NCBI RefSeq assembly: GCF_949769195.1
Contig: NZ_OX458333.1
Span: forward strand, 4,126,001-4,190,000
Reading direction: 5' to 3'
DNA length: 64,000 bases
DNA from: Methylocaldum szegediense
Lineage (GTDB): Bacteria > Pseudomonadota > Gammaproteobacteria > Methylococcales > Methylococcaceae
Part shown: positions 36,271-46,226 of the stretch, piece after piece
Layout of the letters: each line of letters opens with the position of its first letter
Position numbering within the stretch: position 1 is the first letter of the stretch
Translations under genes and position numbers: made by a program
Notes under the pieces: generated by a model
What the model was told of the DNA's origin: nothing
The model's input: the letters and a program-made list of their open reading frames with translations, nothing else
The model's database searches: none

Positions 36271-37317
36271 CTAAGATTCTCGGGCCGCCGAGTCTTGCTC
36301 TAGCGTGATCGGCGCCAATGTGCTCAACGGCCAACGCGGAAACGCGCTGATTTCGGGCGGTTCAGTCTGTCCGGCGAGCAGTCTCTGGCAGCCGGCAAAC
36401 GCGATCATGGCGCCATTGTCGCCGCAAAATTCGAGCCGCGGGAAATAAACCTGGAAGCTTTCTTCTCGAGCCATGCGTCGAAGTTTGTCGCGCATGGATC
36501 GATTCGCGCTGACGCCGCCTGCGACCACCAAGCGGGTAAGCCTGGTTTTCTTGAGTGCCCGTCGGCATTTGATCACCAATGTATCGACGACGGCTTCCTG
36601 GAACGCCTTGGCAATATCAGCCTTGTCCTGTCGCGTCTTGGCCGTTGAGGCGAATGTAAGCAAGGTGTGCGTTTTCAGGCCGCTGAAGCTGAAATCGAGG
36701 CCCGGTCGGTCGGTCATGGGGCGGGGGAACTCGAACCGTTGGACGTCGCCTTCCTCAGCCAATTCCGCGATCGCGGGACCTCCCGGATAGCCGAGGTCGA
36801 GCATCTTGGCGGTCTTGTCAAAGGCTTCCCCGGCGGCATCGTCCAGGGATTCTCCCAGGATGCGGTAATGGCCTATGCCTTCTACTTCGATCAACTGGGT
36901 ATGTCCCCCGGAAACGAGGAGAGCAACGAAGGGAAATCGGGGCGGATCTGGTTCCATCAAGGGTGCAAGCAAATGGCCTTCCATGTGATGGACGCCGATG
37001 GACGGGACGCCCAAGGTCCACGCCAAGCTGCGAGCGACAGCCGCCCCAACCAGCAGCGCGCCGACCAGTCCCGGACCAGCCGTGTAAGCGACGCCGTCGA
37101 TTTGCCGCTTGGAGATGTTGGCGTCTGCAATCACTTGCCGGATCAGCGGCACCAGTTTCTTGATATGGTCGCGGGATGCCAGTTCGGGTACTACGCCTCC
37201 GTATTCCGCATGGGTTCTTATCTGGCTGTACAGACGATGAGCCAAGAGCCCCTTTTGAGTGTGATAGATCGCTACGCCTGTTTCATCGCAGGACGTTTCA
37301 ATGCCGAGTATGTGCAT
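36271..37317 (-). CDS. tsaD: tRNA N6-adenosine threonylcarbamoyltransferase TsaD
   Basis: Catalytic subunit for the universal t6A37 modification of ANN-decoding tRNAs. 348 residues; [15 protein letters not shown] at the N terminus, metal-binding HHMEGH near residue 111, the VSGGHTQL loop and [13 protein letters not shown] nucleotide-binding motif. It diverges from rpsU, the conserved gammaproteobacterial arrangement; its partner t6A genes are not in this window. Confidence 0.97.
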   Translation of the reverse strand: MHILGIETSCDETGVAIYHTQKGLLAHRLYSQIRTHAEYGGVVPELASRDHIKKLVPLIRQVIADANISKRQIDGVAYTAGPGLVGALLVGAAVARSLAWTLGVPSIGVHHMEGHLLAPLMEPDPPRFPFVALLVSGGHTQLIEVEGIGHYRILGESLDDAAGEAFDKTAKMLDLGYPGGPAIAELAEEGDVQRFEFPRPMTDRPGLDFSFSGLKTHTLLTFASTAKTRQDKADIAKAFQEAVVDTLVIKCRRALKKTRLTRLVVAGGVSANRSMRDKLRRMAREESFQVYFPRLEFCGDNGAMIAFAGCQRLLAGQTEPPEISAFPRWPLSTLAPITLEQDSAARES

Positions 37318-37350
37318 ACAAATTGGCTTTTATCTGGAGCTCTCTAGAAG

Positions 37351-37356
37351 TATAAT
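37351..37356 (+). promoter_or_regulatory. Candidate -10 box of the rpsU-dnaG-rpoD operon
   Basis: Consensus TATAAT 76 bases before the rpsU ATG in the divergent tsaD/rpsU gap. No convincing -35 at 17 bases (TTATCT lies at 15). Confidence 0.4.
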
Positions 37357-37431
37357 TAGAGCTTTTCAGTTGGCGGAGTAATTCCGCTGTGGGAATTTTA
37401 TTTGTTTTGGTTTCAATTTTTGGGAAGCTAC

Positions 37432-37665
37432 ATGCCGTCGATCAAGCTGAGAGAAAACGAGCCCTTTGAAATTGCTATCCGTCGTTTTAAACGTGCCTGC
37501 GAGAAGGCCGGTATTCTTTCTGAAGTTCGCCGCCGCGAATTCTACGAGAAACCGACCGAGGAACGTAAGCGCAAAGCGGCTGCGGCAGTTAAGCGGCATC
37601 TCAAGAAGCTTTCCCGTGAACGGTTTGCTCTGCAGAATTTGCGTAAAGGGCGTCCGCAGACCTGA
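37432..37665 (+). CDS. rpsU: 30S ribosomal protein bS21
   Basis: 77 residues, lysine/arginine rich: [25 protein letters not shown] at the start and the usual [14 protein letters not shown] core. A frame extension upstream (10 codons from 37402) is ignored because bS21 begins at MPSI. First gene of the macromolecular synthesis operon, here with yqeY inserted before dnaG. Confidence 0.97.
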   Translation: MPSIKLRENEPFEIAIRRFKRACEKAGILSEVRRREFYEKPTEERKRKAAAAVKRHLKKLSRERFALQNLRKGRPQT

Positions 37666-37680
37666 TGGTCGCTATCTATC

Positions 37681-38130
37681 ATGAGCGCGTTGAAAGACCG
37701 TCTCCAGGCCGATATGAAAGCGGCCATGAAGGCTGGGGAAAAGGACAGACTAGGCGTCATCCGGCTTATAATGGCCGCCATCAAGCAGCGCGAAGTGGAC
37801 GAGCGTACTCAGCTAGATGATGCTCAGATCCTCGCCGTTCTAGATAAGATGGCCAAGCAACGGCGTGAATCCATTGCGCAATTTCAGTCCGCTGGGCGCG
37901 ACGATTTGGTGGCTGCGGAACAAGCGGAACTCGGTATTATTCAGGATTATTTGCCTCAAGCGTTGAGCGAGGCGGAAGTGGAGTCTCTGATTAACGAGGC
38001 TTTGGCGGAATCTGGTGCTTCCGGAATCGGCGATATGGGGAAGGTGATGGCTATCCTGAAGCCGAAAATGCAAGGCCGAGCCGACATGGCGGCGGTAAGC
38101 GCGCGGGTTAAAAGCCTGTTGAGCCGTTGA
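37681..38130 (+). CDS. yqeY: GatB/YqeY-domain protein
   Basis: 149 residues. The family pattern is clear: LKDRLQADMKAAMKAGEKDRLGVIRLIMAAIKQRE, then IAQFQSAGRDDLVAAEQAELGIIQDYLPQALS, ending with a helical domain resembling the tRNA-binding tail of GatB. Function as a stand-alone protein is not established; a role in tRNA amidation or quality control is often supposed. It sits 15 bases after rpsU and 63 before dnaG, as in many gammaproteobacteria. Confidence 0.93.
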   Translation: MSALKDRLQADMKAAMKAGEKDRLGVIRLIMAAIKQREVDERTQLDDAQILAVLDKMAKQRRESIAQFQSAGRDDLVAAEQAELGIIQDYLPQALSEAEVESLINEALAESGASGIGDMGKVMAILKPKMQGRADMAAVSARVKSLLSR

Positions 38131-38193
38131 AGCACGGAGGTTTAACTTTATTTTGGGAACGGCGAAGCATGAACTGAGCTGCCGGTGTAAACG

Positions 38194-39921
38194 ATGGCCG
38201 GCAAAATTCCCCGTGAATTCATTCAAGAACTGATCGCGCGTATCGATCTGGTTGATGTCGTCGATGCGCGCGTCCCTCTCAGGCAGGTCGGCAGTAATTT
38301 TACTGCTCGTTGCCCTTTCCATAACGAGAAGACTCCCAGCTTTACCGTAAGCCGCGACAAGCAGTTTTACCATTGCTTCGGTTGTGGCGCACACGGCAAT
38401 GTCATTGACTTTCTGATGGGCTACGACCATCTGACTTTTGTCGAGGCGGTGGAAAGTCTCGCAGCGCTGGCGGGGCTGAAAATCCCGGAAGAGGCTCAAC
38501 GTGCCGCGGCAGAGTCCGGCGTTAAGATGGCGAATGCCATATACGAGTTACAGGATGCCGTTTCTCGGTTTTACGCGCATCAGCTCAAAGTCCACCCTGC
38601 AGCTCCACGAGCGGTTGCTTATTTGAAAGACAGAGGGGTCAGTGGCGAGCTTGCACAACGATATCGCTTGGGTTATGCGCCCCCAGGGTGGCAAAATCTA
38701 CCATCAGAGTTTTCGCAGGAGCTTCTCAACGCCGCGGGACTCAGGGTCGTGAAAGGCGACAAGGTTTACGACAGTTTCCGGGATCGTATCATCTTTCCCA
38801 TACGCGATCGCCGGGGTAGGGTTGTAGGTTTCGGCGGACGGGTTATGGGCGATGGAACTCCGAAATATCTCAATTCGCCGGAAACCATCGTTTTCAAGAA
38901 GCACAGAGAAGTATACGGCTTGTACGAACTGTTGAAACAGTCTACGAGGCCTGAACGCATCGTGGTGGTCGAGGGCTATATGGATGTGATTGCCTTGGCA
39001 CAGAACGGCATTCGCAATGCGGTCGCGACGCTCGGAACCGCTACCTCTGCCGATCACGTCGAACTGTTGTTCCGGTATACGGACGAACTGGTTTTTTGCT
39101 TCGATGGCGATTCCGCAGGGCAAAAGGCTGCCTGGAAGGCGCTCGAAGCGAGCCTTCCGTCACTGCGGGACGGACGACAAATCCGATTTCTTCTTTTGCC
39201 GGAAGGGCACGATCCTGACTCCTTGGTTCGAACCGAGGGGACCGAAGCGTTTCTCAAACGTCTCGACGCCGCGCTGCCTTTCTCGGATTATTTCTTTAGA
39301 AGCTTGGTGCAAAGGCTTGATTTGGACACCCTAGAAGGGCGAGCGACCTTGGTTAATGAAGCCCGGCCTTTGATTGGCAGATTACCTGGCGGCGTTTTTC
39401 GCGAGATGATCGAGAGTCGTCTGGTGGAACTTGCGGGACATGGGGTAGTCGAACCATCCGATAAATCGGCTAAGCTTGTAGTACCGTCGGAATCAAGGGT
39501 TGCATCCGCAAGCAGTGGAATGCGCCCCTCTACATCGCGGCTCCTTTTGGCGCTTTTGGTCCAAAATCCGGAACTTGCGGCCATGGTTGGAGATGATCTT
39601 CGGGCCAACCTAGGCGCTGCCCGCAAGAACGGTCGTCTAATTCAAAAGGTGCTCCAGATTCTCAATGAAAATCCTGGGTTGACCAGTGGTGGTATTTTGG
39701 AGCATTTTCGAGGCACGCCGGAGGAGAAGCTTATTGCCACCCTCATGCAATGGGATGTTCCGTTGCCCCCGGATGGTATACGAATTGAGTTTTCGGATGC
39801 TTTAATGCGTTTCGAAAAGCAACTCAAACAGGAGCGGTTGGATGAGCTCATAAAAAAATCGAAGAAATTTCAGCTCAGTTCGGCAGAGCGGGAGGAAATG
39901 AGAGTGCTCATGAGCTCATGA
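38194..39921 (+). CDS. dnaG: DNA primase DnaG
   Basis: Synthesises RNA primers at the replication fork. 575 residues. N-terminal zinc ribbon (CPFHNEKTPSFTVSRDK, then CFGCGAHG; ligands Cys-His-Cys-Cys), TOPRIM catalytic domain (VVVEGYMDVIALAQNG and CFDGDSAGQKAA) and a helical C-terminal DnaB-binding domain. Second enzyme gene of the operon between yqeY and rpoD. Confidence 0.97.
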   Translation: MAGKIPREFIQELIARIDLVDVVDARVPLRQVGSNFTARCPFHNEKTPSFTVSRDKQFYHCFGCGAHGNVIDFLMGYDHLTFVEAVESLAALAGLKIPEEAQRAAAESGVKMANAIYELQDAVSRFYAHQLKVHPAAPRAVAYLKDRGVSGELAQRYRLGYAPPGWQNLPSEFSQELLNAAGLRVVKGDKVYDSFRDRIIFPIRDRRGRVVGFGGRVMGDGTPKYLNSPETIVFKKHREVYGLYELLKQSTRPERIVVVEGYMDVIALAQNGIRNAVATLGTATSADHVELLFRYTDELVFCFDGDSAGQKAAWKALEASLPSLRDGRQIRFLLLPEGHDPDSLVRTEGTEAFLKRLDAALPFSDYFFRSLVQRLDLDTLEGRATLVNEARPLIGRLPGGVFREMIESRLVELAGHGVVEPSDKSAKLVVPSESRVASASSGMRPSTSRLLLALLVQNPELAAMVGDDLRANLGAARKNGRLIQKVLQILNENPGLTSGGILEHFRGTPEEKLIATLMQWDVPLPPDGIRIEFSDALMRFEKQLKQERLDELIKKSKKFQLSSAEREEMRVLMSS

Positions 39922-40005
39922 TGTTAGTATTCCACGTTTTCTGTTTTGTCAAAGTTCGAATATACTGTATTGTTTTGCGGGCATACAGCAGTCGCGGGTC
40001 AGTCG

Positions 40006-41805
40006 ATGAATCTGGAACAACAGCAGTCTCAGCTTAAAGAGCTTATCGCTAAGGGTAAAATGCAAGGTTACCTCACGTTTTCTGAGGTAAACGATCACTT
40101 GCCCAGCGATATCGTCGATCCCGAGCAGATGGAAGACATCATCTGCATGATCAATGACATGGGAATCGAAGTGCATGAGGATGTGCCGGATGTGGATTTA
40201 ATCCCAGAACCCGCGGTCGTTACCGAGGAAGACGAGGAAGAGGCGGCTGAGGTTGCGGCAGCACTCGCTTCCTCCGTCGACTCCGAGTTGGGCAGGACCA
40301 CGGATCCGGTGCGGATGTATATGCGCGAAATGGGAACGGTCGAGCTCCTGACTCGTGAAGGCGAGCTTAGCATTGCCAAGCGCATCGAAGAGGGATTGAA
40401 CCAAGCGGCGAATGAGCTGGTTCGTTTTCCGGCTGCGATGGACCATTTCATCAAGGCCTTCGAGCGGGTAGAAAAAGGAGAGGTAAGGCTGTCGGATCTG
40501 ATTTCCGATTTTTTTGATCCGGTAGCCGACTCGGAAGAGGTCGTGCTGGACGAAGATGCAGACACAGACACCGATATTCTGGACGACGCCGAGAGCGGGC
40601 CGGATCCGGAACTGGTAAGAGAGAAGCTCGATCTTTTCAGTAAACAATATAAAGCGGCGGTCAGCACCCATCACAAGTACGGCTATCACCACGAACGTAC
40701 GCAAAAGGCGTTCGACGCTCTTGCAGAGAGCTTCATGGAATTCAAGAAAACGCCTCAGTTTTTCAAAGAGTTGACCGACCTGCTACACAATACGGTAGAG
40801 AAGATCCGTGAACAGGAACGAATTCTTCAGGATATCTGTGTCGTCAAGGCAAAAATGCCGCGCGCAGAATTCGTGGAGTCGTTCACTGGTAACGAAGCCA
40901 ATCCCGATTGGTTTCAGAAGCTGCTTGAGTCGAGCTACGGCGAGGCACTGGCTCCCTTTGCCGACGAGGCGAGGCGGGCACAAAGCAAACTAGCTCAGAT
41001 AGAGAAAGACAATCAGCTGTCGATCGCTGACATCAAAGAAATCAATCGGCGTGTTTCCATCGGAGAAGATCAAGCACGTCTGGCCAAGAAAGAAATGATC
41101 GAAGCCAACCTGCGGTTGGTGATTTCCATCGCCAAGAAATATACGAATCGCGGTCTGCAGTTTCTCGATTTGATTCAGGAAGGCAATATTGGCCTAATGA
41201 AGGCGGTGGATAAATTCGAATATCGGCGCGGTTATAAATTCTCAACTTATGCGACTTGGTGGATCCGTCAGGCGATTACCCGTTCGATCGCCGATCAGGC
41301 GCGCACCATTCGAATTCCGGTTCACATGATCGAGACGATCAATAAACTGAACCGCATTTCGCGCCAAATGTTGCAGGAAATGGGGCGAGAAGCCACGCCG
41401 GAAGAATTGGCCGCACGTATGGACATGCCTGAGGACAAAGTCCGGAAAGTTCTGAAAATAGCCAAGGAACCCATTTCCATGGAAACCCCCATTGGTGACG
41501 ACGAGGACTCTCATTTGGGGGATTTCATTGAGGACTCTCGGGTAATGTCTCCAATCGAGCATGCGACCGTCGCGAGTTTGCGCGAGACGACCCAGCAAGT
41601 TCTAGCTGGACTTACTGCTCGGGAAGCAAAAGTCTTGCGAATGCGTTTCGGTATTGATATGAATACCGACCACACACTGGAGGAAGTCGGCAAGCAGTTT
41701 GACGTAACCCGCGAACGTATTCGCCAGATCGAAGCCAAAGCACTGCGAAAACTCCGCCATCCTTCACGTTCCGAACAACTTCGGAGTTTTCTCGACATGG
41801 ATTAG
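40006..41805 (+). CDS. rpoD: RNA polymerase primary sigma factor RpoD
   Basis: Housekeeping sigma-70, 599 residues. Region 1.1 at the N terminus, region 1.2 ([11 protein letters not shown]), an acidic non-conserved insert (about residues 165-210), region 2 ([47 protein letters not shown]), region 3, and region 4.2 helix-turn-helix ([30 protein letters not shown]). The ATG at 40006 (MNLEQQQ) fits homologues; an in-frame extension upstream is ignored. The operon ends with tRNA-Ile2 directly downstream. Confidence 0.98.
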   Translation: MNLEQQQSQLKELIAKGKMQGYLTFSEVNDHLPSDIVDPEQMEDIICMINDMGIEVHEDVPDVDLIPEPAVVTEEDEEEAAEVAAALASSVDSELGRTTDPVRMYMREMGTVELLTREGELSIAKRIEEGLNQAANELVRFPAAMDHFIKAFERVEKGEVRLSDLISDFFDPVADSEEVVLDEDADTDTDILDDAESGPDPELVREKLDLFSKQYKAAVSTHHKYGYHHERTQKAFDALAESFMEFKKTPQFFKELTDLLHNTVEKIREQERILQDICVVKAKMPRAEFVESFTGNEANPDWFQKLLESSYGEALAPFADEARRAQSKLAQIEKDNQLSIADIKEINRRVSIGEDQARLAKKEMIEANLRLVISIAKKYTNRGLQFLDLIQEGNIGLMKAVDKFEYRRGYKFSTYATWWIRQAITRSIADQARTIRIPVHMIETINKLNRISRQMLQEMGREATPEELAARMDMPEDKVRKVLKIAKEPISMETPIGDDEDSHLGDFIEDSRVMSPIEHATVASLRETTQQVLAGLTAREAKVLRMRFGIDMNTDHTLEEVGKQFDVTRERIRQIEAKALRKLRHPSRSEQLRSFLDMD

Positions 41806-41816
41806 ACTCGGTTTCC

Positions 41817-41893
<77 letters not shown>

Positions 41894-41901
41894 AGTAAAA
41901 T

Positions 41902-41936
41902 AAAGCCCTACGAGAGATCGTAGGGCTTTTTTCTTT
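41902..41936 (+). terminator. Rho-independent terminator after rpoD/tRNA-Ile2
   Basis: Perfect 12-base stem AAAGCCCTACGA / TCGTAGGGCTTT with GAGA loop, followed by TTTCTTTTT. Confidence 0.93.
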
Positions 41937-42226
41937 TTGTGGGGTGCTGGTGGGGGCTATGGCGAACTAAGACGAGGTTGTCTGATTCAAGACACTCTTG
42001 ATTCTCATGATGGATACGTCAGCATTGACCGTGCGATTCAGCCTTTTGGGCGAGCTCCTCACACAGGGTCGGATCACTCCGGGCGGTCTTATCGCGGTGG
42101 AGTCTGAAAAACCAGACTTGACCCGATAGGATCCCGATGGTTTGCTTTCAGATCGAATTTTCGATGCTGGCGGTTTTTGCGGGTTTGGTTAACCAGCCGC
42201 CGAACTTTATATTCAAAGGACACTCT
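41937..42226. other. Intergenic region before dhaK
   Basis: About 290 bases. A small hairpin (AGTCTG...CAGACT, 42101-42118) is seen; no gene. The dhaK ribosome-binding site (AAAGGA) closes the region. Confidence 0.5.
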
Positions 42227-43216
42227 ATGAAGAAGTTCATCAATACGGTCGACAACCTGCTGGATGAGAGCGCGCGCGGTTTTGCGCTAGCCCATGCCGA
42301 TATTGTTCGCCTCAATCCCGAACCTCGCTATATCGCTCGTACCGCTCCTCGTGCTCCGGGCAAGGTGGCGTTGGTTTCCGGTGGCGGCTCGGGACACGAG
42401 CCTCTGCACATCGGCTTCGTCGGGTTAGGCATGCTGGACGCGGCTTGTCCTGGACAAGTGTTTACCTCGCCCACGCCTGATCAGATGCTCGCCGCCGCTC
42501 AAGCGACGGAAAGCGGTGGCGGCGTGTTGTTCATCGTCAAGAATTACGCCGGCGATGTCATGAATTTCGAGATCGCGGCAGAAATGCTCGACTGCCCCCA
42601 TGAGACGGTGCTGGTACATGACGATGTGTCTATTCCCGAGCATCAGGGCATGGGCCGGCGCGGAGTGGCGGGTACGACGATTGTCGAAAAGATCGTGGGC
42701 GCAGCGGCGGAAGCGGGCGCGGACCTTGCGGCTTGCAAGGCGCTGGGTGAACGGGTGGTTCGGGCGACGGCGTCCATGGGCGTGGCGTTGACCAGTTGCA
42801 CCGTCCCAGCCGTAGGCAAGCCGACCTTTGGCATCGCCGACAATGAAATCGAAATGGGCGTGGGCATTCACGGGGAGAAGGGCAGGAAACGCATGGCGTT
42901 AGCGAGTGCTTCGGAAATCGTCGAACACTTGACGCAGGCCATCGACGATGAGCTCAAACCCGCCAAAGGCCAGCCGGCTCTGCTGCACGTCAATGGCTTC
43001 GGTGCGACGCCGCTGATGGAGCTGTATCTGGTTTATGATTTGACCCGCCAGTTCTGGGATCGGCGCGGGGTAAGCATCGTCCGTTCGCTGGTCGGCAACT
43101 TTACCACCTCGCTGGACATGGCCGGCTGCTCCGTCACCCTGACCCTCCTGGATGATGAGATGATCCGGCTGTGGGATGCGCCGGTGCACACCGCGGCTCT
43201 GAGATGGGGATGCTAG
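42227..43216 (+). CDS. dhaK: Dihydroxyacetone kinase, DhaK subunit
   Basis: Dihydroxyacetone-binding subunit, 329 residues. MKKFINTVDNLLDES, LVSGGGSGHEPLHIGFVG, the histidine site GVGIHGEKG near residue 215-220 (substrate bound as hemiaminal), and LVGNFTTSLDMAG are present. ATG at 42227 with AAAGGA 7 bases upstream; the longer frame from 42137 is not needed. The gene faces dhaL with a 4-base overlap of their 3' ends, an unusual arrangement since dhaKL is normally an operon. No dhaM phosphotransfer gene is present, so how ADP on DhaL is recharged is open. A role in assimilating dihydroxyacetone or in glycerol metabolism is likely. Confidence 0.93.
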   Translation: MKKFINTVDNLLDESARGFALAHADIVRLNPEPRYIARTAPRAPGKVALVSGGGSGHEPLHIGFVGLGMLDAACPGQVFTSPTPDQMLAAAQATESGGGVLFIVKNYAGDVMNFEIAAEMLDCPHETVLVHDDVSIPEHQGMGRRGVAGTTIVEKIVGAAAEAGADLAACKALGERVVRATASMGVALTSCTVPAVGKPTFGIADNEIEMGVGIHGEKGRKRMALASASEIVEHLTQAIDDELKPAKGQPALLHVNGFGATPLMELYLVYDLTRQFWDRRGVSIVRSLVGNFTTSLDMAGCSVTLTLLDDEMIRLWDAPVHTAALRWGC

Positions 43217-43860
43217 GTTGCCGGCGAGCTGTTCTTCGCCACAACGTCGGTGATCGCCTTGATGATTAACTGACTGGTTCTCGCGCCGGCGTCGATATGG
43301 CCGCGGGCGCGTTCGCCCAAGAACGAAGCTCGCCCTTTGGTGGCAATCATGTCTCGGGTCGATTCGCAACCGGTCTCGGCGACTTGATTGAGGGTTTCCA
43401 AGGTTTTCGGTAAGTCCCAGGATTCTTGCGCCGCCTGTCGCAGGGCGTTCGTTACCGGAATCAAGACATCGAGCATGGTTTTTTCGCCCAGATCGGCCTT
43501 GCCCCGCTGTTTCATCGCTTCCACGCCCTTGCCGAACGCGTCGGCCAGATTAGGCAGACTCATGTCTTTATCCTTCATTGCCTTGCTCATGGCTAGAAAA
43601 AGGGTGCCGTAGAGCGAGCCAGAAGCTCCTCCCACGCTGCTCATGAGGTTCATGCCGATTTTCTGGAAGGCGGCGGACCAGTCCATCCGTCCGAGTTCCT
43701 CCGTGATCGAGTCCAATGCGGCAAGGCCTCGCTGCAAGTTAGCGACGTGGTCGCCATCGCCGATCGCTTGATCAAGCGCGGCGACTTCCTCGGCATGTTC
43801 GCGGATAACCGCATCGGCGGCCTGAATGTACGCTTTGATTTGGGTGCTGCTTGCTGACAT
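43213..43860 (-). CDS. dhaL: Dihydroxyacetone kinase, DhaL (nucleotide-binding) subunit
   Basis: 215 residues. DQAIGDGDHVANLQRGL carries the magnesium-binding aspartates (D30, D35, D37) that hold ADP in DhaL of the phosphotransferase type; GGASGSLYGTLF and the C-terminal ARTSQLIIKAI are also conserved. AAGGA lies before the ATG at 43860; the frame upstream to 43926 is unlikely. Transcribed toward dhaK and away from the HAD gene. Confidence 0.92.
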   Translation of the reverse strand: MSASSTQIKAYIQAADAVIREHAEEVAALDQAIGDGDHVANLQRGLAALDSITEELGRMDWSAAFQKIGMNLMSSVGGASGSLYGTLFLAMSKAMKDKDMSLPNLADAFGKGVEAMKQRGKADLGEKTMLDVLIPVTNALRQAAQESWDLPKTLETLNQVAETGCESTRDMIATKGRASFLGERARGHIDAGARTSQLIIKAITDVVAKNSSPAT

Positions 43861-43978
43861 GGATATCCTTTCGGGCTGATTTACGGTTTCGGAAAAGCGA
43901 TCTGGTATCGACGAAACGGCCTTCAAAGGTTAATTTAGGCGCGCTCCGATCGGCAACCTATATTCAACCATCGATCCC

Positions 43979-44770
43979 ATGACACTCAACGACATTCGCG
44001 CCTTGATCATTGATATGGACGGCGTGCTCTGGGAGGGTGATCGTCCCATGCCCGGACTGGTGGAATTCTTTGAGACCCTGAGAGCCCGCGACATCCGTTT
44101 CGTATTAGCCACCAACAACGCCAGCAATACACCGGACCAGTATGTCGCCAAGCTTGCCCGCATGGGCGTCAGCGTAGACCGTGAACAGGTGATCGGTTCC
44201 GGCCTTGCCGCTGCGCTTTATCTCAAGCAGCACGCGCCGGCCGGGTCCAAGGTTTTTCCCATCGGCGAGGATGGCGTCTGCCAGGCTCTACTGGAAAACG
44301 GCTTTCGCCTGGCGGAACTTTATGAGAAGGATGCCGATTATGTGGTTTGCGGTTTGGATCGAACCCTGTCGTGGGATAAGCTTGCCACCGCCACGCTGAA
44401 TCTTCGCGCCGGGGCCAAGTTTATCGGCACCAATCCGGACACGTCGTTGCCGACTGAGCATGGCCTTACCCACGGGAATGGGGCGGTTTTGGCGGCCTTG
44501 CAGGCGGCTACCGGCATCGAGCCCATCATCGTCGGTAAGCCTGAGCCCATCATGTATCAGCTAGCGATGGAGCGTCTGCAAGTGCCGCCCGAACAAACCG
44601 TCGCACTGGGCGATCGCCTCGACACCGATATCCTCGGTGCCGTGCGTGCAGGGATTCGGAGCATTCTGGTACTTTCGGGCATTTCCACGCGGGAGCACCT
44701 GGCGGACGTCGATTACGCGCCGACCTGGGTGATGGAAGATATCCGAGAAGTCATTGAAGCCGTACGTTAG
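43979..44770 (+). CDS. HAD-IIA family sugar-phosphatase-like hydrolase
   Basis: 263 residues, NagD/phosphoglycolate-phosphatase-like. Motif I IIDMDGVLWEGD (nucleophile D12, acid D14), motif II VLATNNASN, motif III lysine in VGKPEP, motif IV GDRLDTDILGA. The type IIA cap domain lies between motifs II and III. Substrate not predictable; small phosphorylated sugars or phosphoglycolate are usual, and location beside dhaK/dhaL is compatible with a C3 substrate. It lies divergent to dhaL. Confidence 0.88.
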   Translation: MTLNDIRALIIDMDGVLWEGDRPMPGLVEFFETLRARDIRFVLATNNASNTPDQYVAKLARMGVSVDREQVIGSGLAAALYLKQHAPAGSKVFPIGEDGVCQALLENGFRLAELYEKDADYVVCGLDRTLSWDKLATATLNLRAGAKFIGTNPDTSLPTEHGLTHGNGAVLAALQAATGIEPIIVGKPEPIMYQLAMERLQVPPEQTVALGDRLDTDILGAVRAGIRSILVLSGISTREHLADVDYAPTWVMEDIREVIEAVR

Positions 44771-45072
44771 CGTGTTTATTGCTGATGTACGATCGAGCTC
44801 GATAGAACGAAGCCTTAAAGAAATCTGCCAGTGGCTGTCCAAATTGACGACTTTCTTTGCTGGACATTGCGCTTTGGGAACACATTGTTCGTCCTATTGC
44901 GGTCCCGGCGGATTGGTCGCTGCCGGTGAGTTTTCTGCCAGTCTCCGCCGAGAACAGGGAGAGACATATGGAATGCGCATATGCCTGTGTCGCCAAGCTC
45001 GATTCCTCGCGTCCCATTTCGGATGGGTTCGCTTAGCCGGGACACTTGGGCGCGCCGTTGAGAGATGGTTGA
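44771..45072. other. Left border of a probable acquired segment
   Basis: About 300 bases without a supported gene; only short overlapping frames. Base composition shifts to AT-richer just after it. Confidence 0.4.
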
Positions 45073-46091
45073 CCGGGGGAAGAATCTTTCAAGTATCGTT
45101 TTAGGCTTACTTTTTCACATTCTGTTCCTGGAGTCTTTCGTTTTGAAGAGCAGGCGCTTTCATTTGAGTTAAAGGAAGGTCTCGATTTCGAGCTTAGGGC
45201 CAGAGATTCGGACAAACTAATAAGCGCCAAGAAGTTCCATATCGAAGGTCGTGGATTTATAGATCAGGAATCCGCAAAGACTAGTGGCGAGCGGTTACGC
45301 ACGCGGTCACGTGTTTTAAACGCCATGCTCGCACTAGGGATAACCGTCCCTTTAACAGACTCAATATCCGGTTCAGTTTCTCCAGAAATTAAGAAACATG
45401 TATACGAGAGCACTGGTGGGATTGCGCTTGATCCGATTGTTGGACTGGCTGTTTTCCCGGATGATGAGCGATATCTCGAATGCGTAATGTCAGGTGACGT
45501 TGAAGTATATCCAAGCAAGCCTGATTACGTTCTAGATGCTCTTAAAGCAATTTGGTCCATAGAAATGAATCTTGATGAACGAGCAGAGGATGCATTAAAC
45601 ATCAACATTTCTACTACCGAATCGTCACCGCGTGCCAGATTTCTCACAACATATCTCGCGCTGGAGCGTTTAATAGCCGATCATCCCGAAGCGAGTCTGC
45701 TAAGAAATTAATCGGGCAGTTTCAAAACCAAGTAAAGAATTCCGAACTGGAAGATGATGAAAAAAATTCACTTATCGGAGCTCTTGGGAAGCTTCATGAA
45801 GAATCGTCTAGCAGCGCTCTTTCCCGTTTCGCGCGCCGGATTCAAAAACCGACAGAAATCGCAGGACGACCAGTTCGGAAATTTTTTTCTAAGTGTGTCG
45901 ATATCAGGAACAAGATTGCTCACAACGCAACATTGGACCCAGACATCGACTTAGAATCCATATCCAATGAGCTCCGCAAGGTTGTTTTGGCACTCATCTG
46001 GACAACACATGGAATTCCGGATGTATCAATAAATATTCCTGCCTCAAAAATCTCGTTCCCGGCTGGCGGAAGTTCGATTCGAATTCTTTAA
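45073..46091 (+). pseudogene. Broken HEPN-type gene (frameshifted, no start codon)
   Basis: Two consecutive open stretches in different frames read as one protein. The first runs from 45073 to the stop at 45709-45711 and contains FKYRFRLTFSHSVPG...YLALERLIADHPE; the second runs from about 45696 to 46091 in the frame one base back and contains SAKKLIGQF...VDIRNKIAHNATLD. RNKIAH fits the R-x4-H motif of HEPN ribonuclease-type domains, and the two halves fit a helical HEPN layout. There is no start codon before residue 84 of the first part, so the 5' end is also lost. AT-richer than its neighbours. Family assignment is inference from the motif. Confidence 0.6.
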
Positions 46092-46226
46092 CAACGGCGG
46101 CGGTTAAAGGAATCAGGTAGCTTTTCCTAATCGGTTAATTGCCGTAGCTAGCGTGTCCGCTCTTTCCCATATCTTCTCATACTTAAGTTTCGTTCTCCTT
46201 GGGGATTCTATGGACCGTTGTCTATC

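Noticed and set aside
45325-45711. Stand-alone 128-residue gene
   Set aside because: Its frame is open 84 codons upstream without a start and continues in another frame downstream; better explained as part of one broken HEPN-type gene.
46075-46083. CGATTCGAA resembling the T-arm of tRNA-Arg(CCT), as an att repeat
   Set aside because: Only 9 bases match and the motif is common in T-arms and by chance; no integrase is present.
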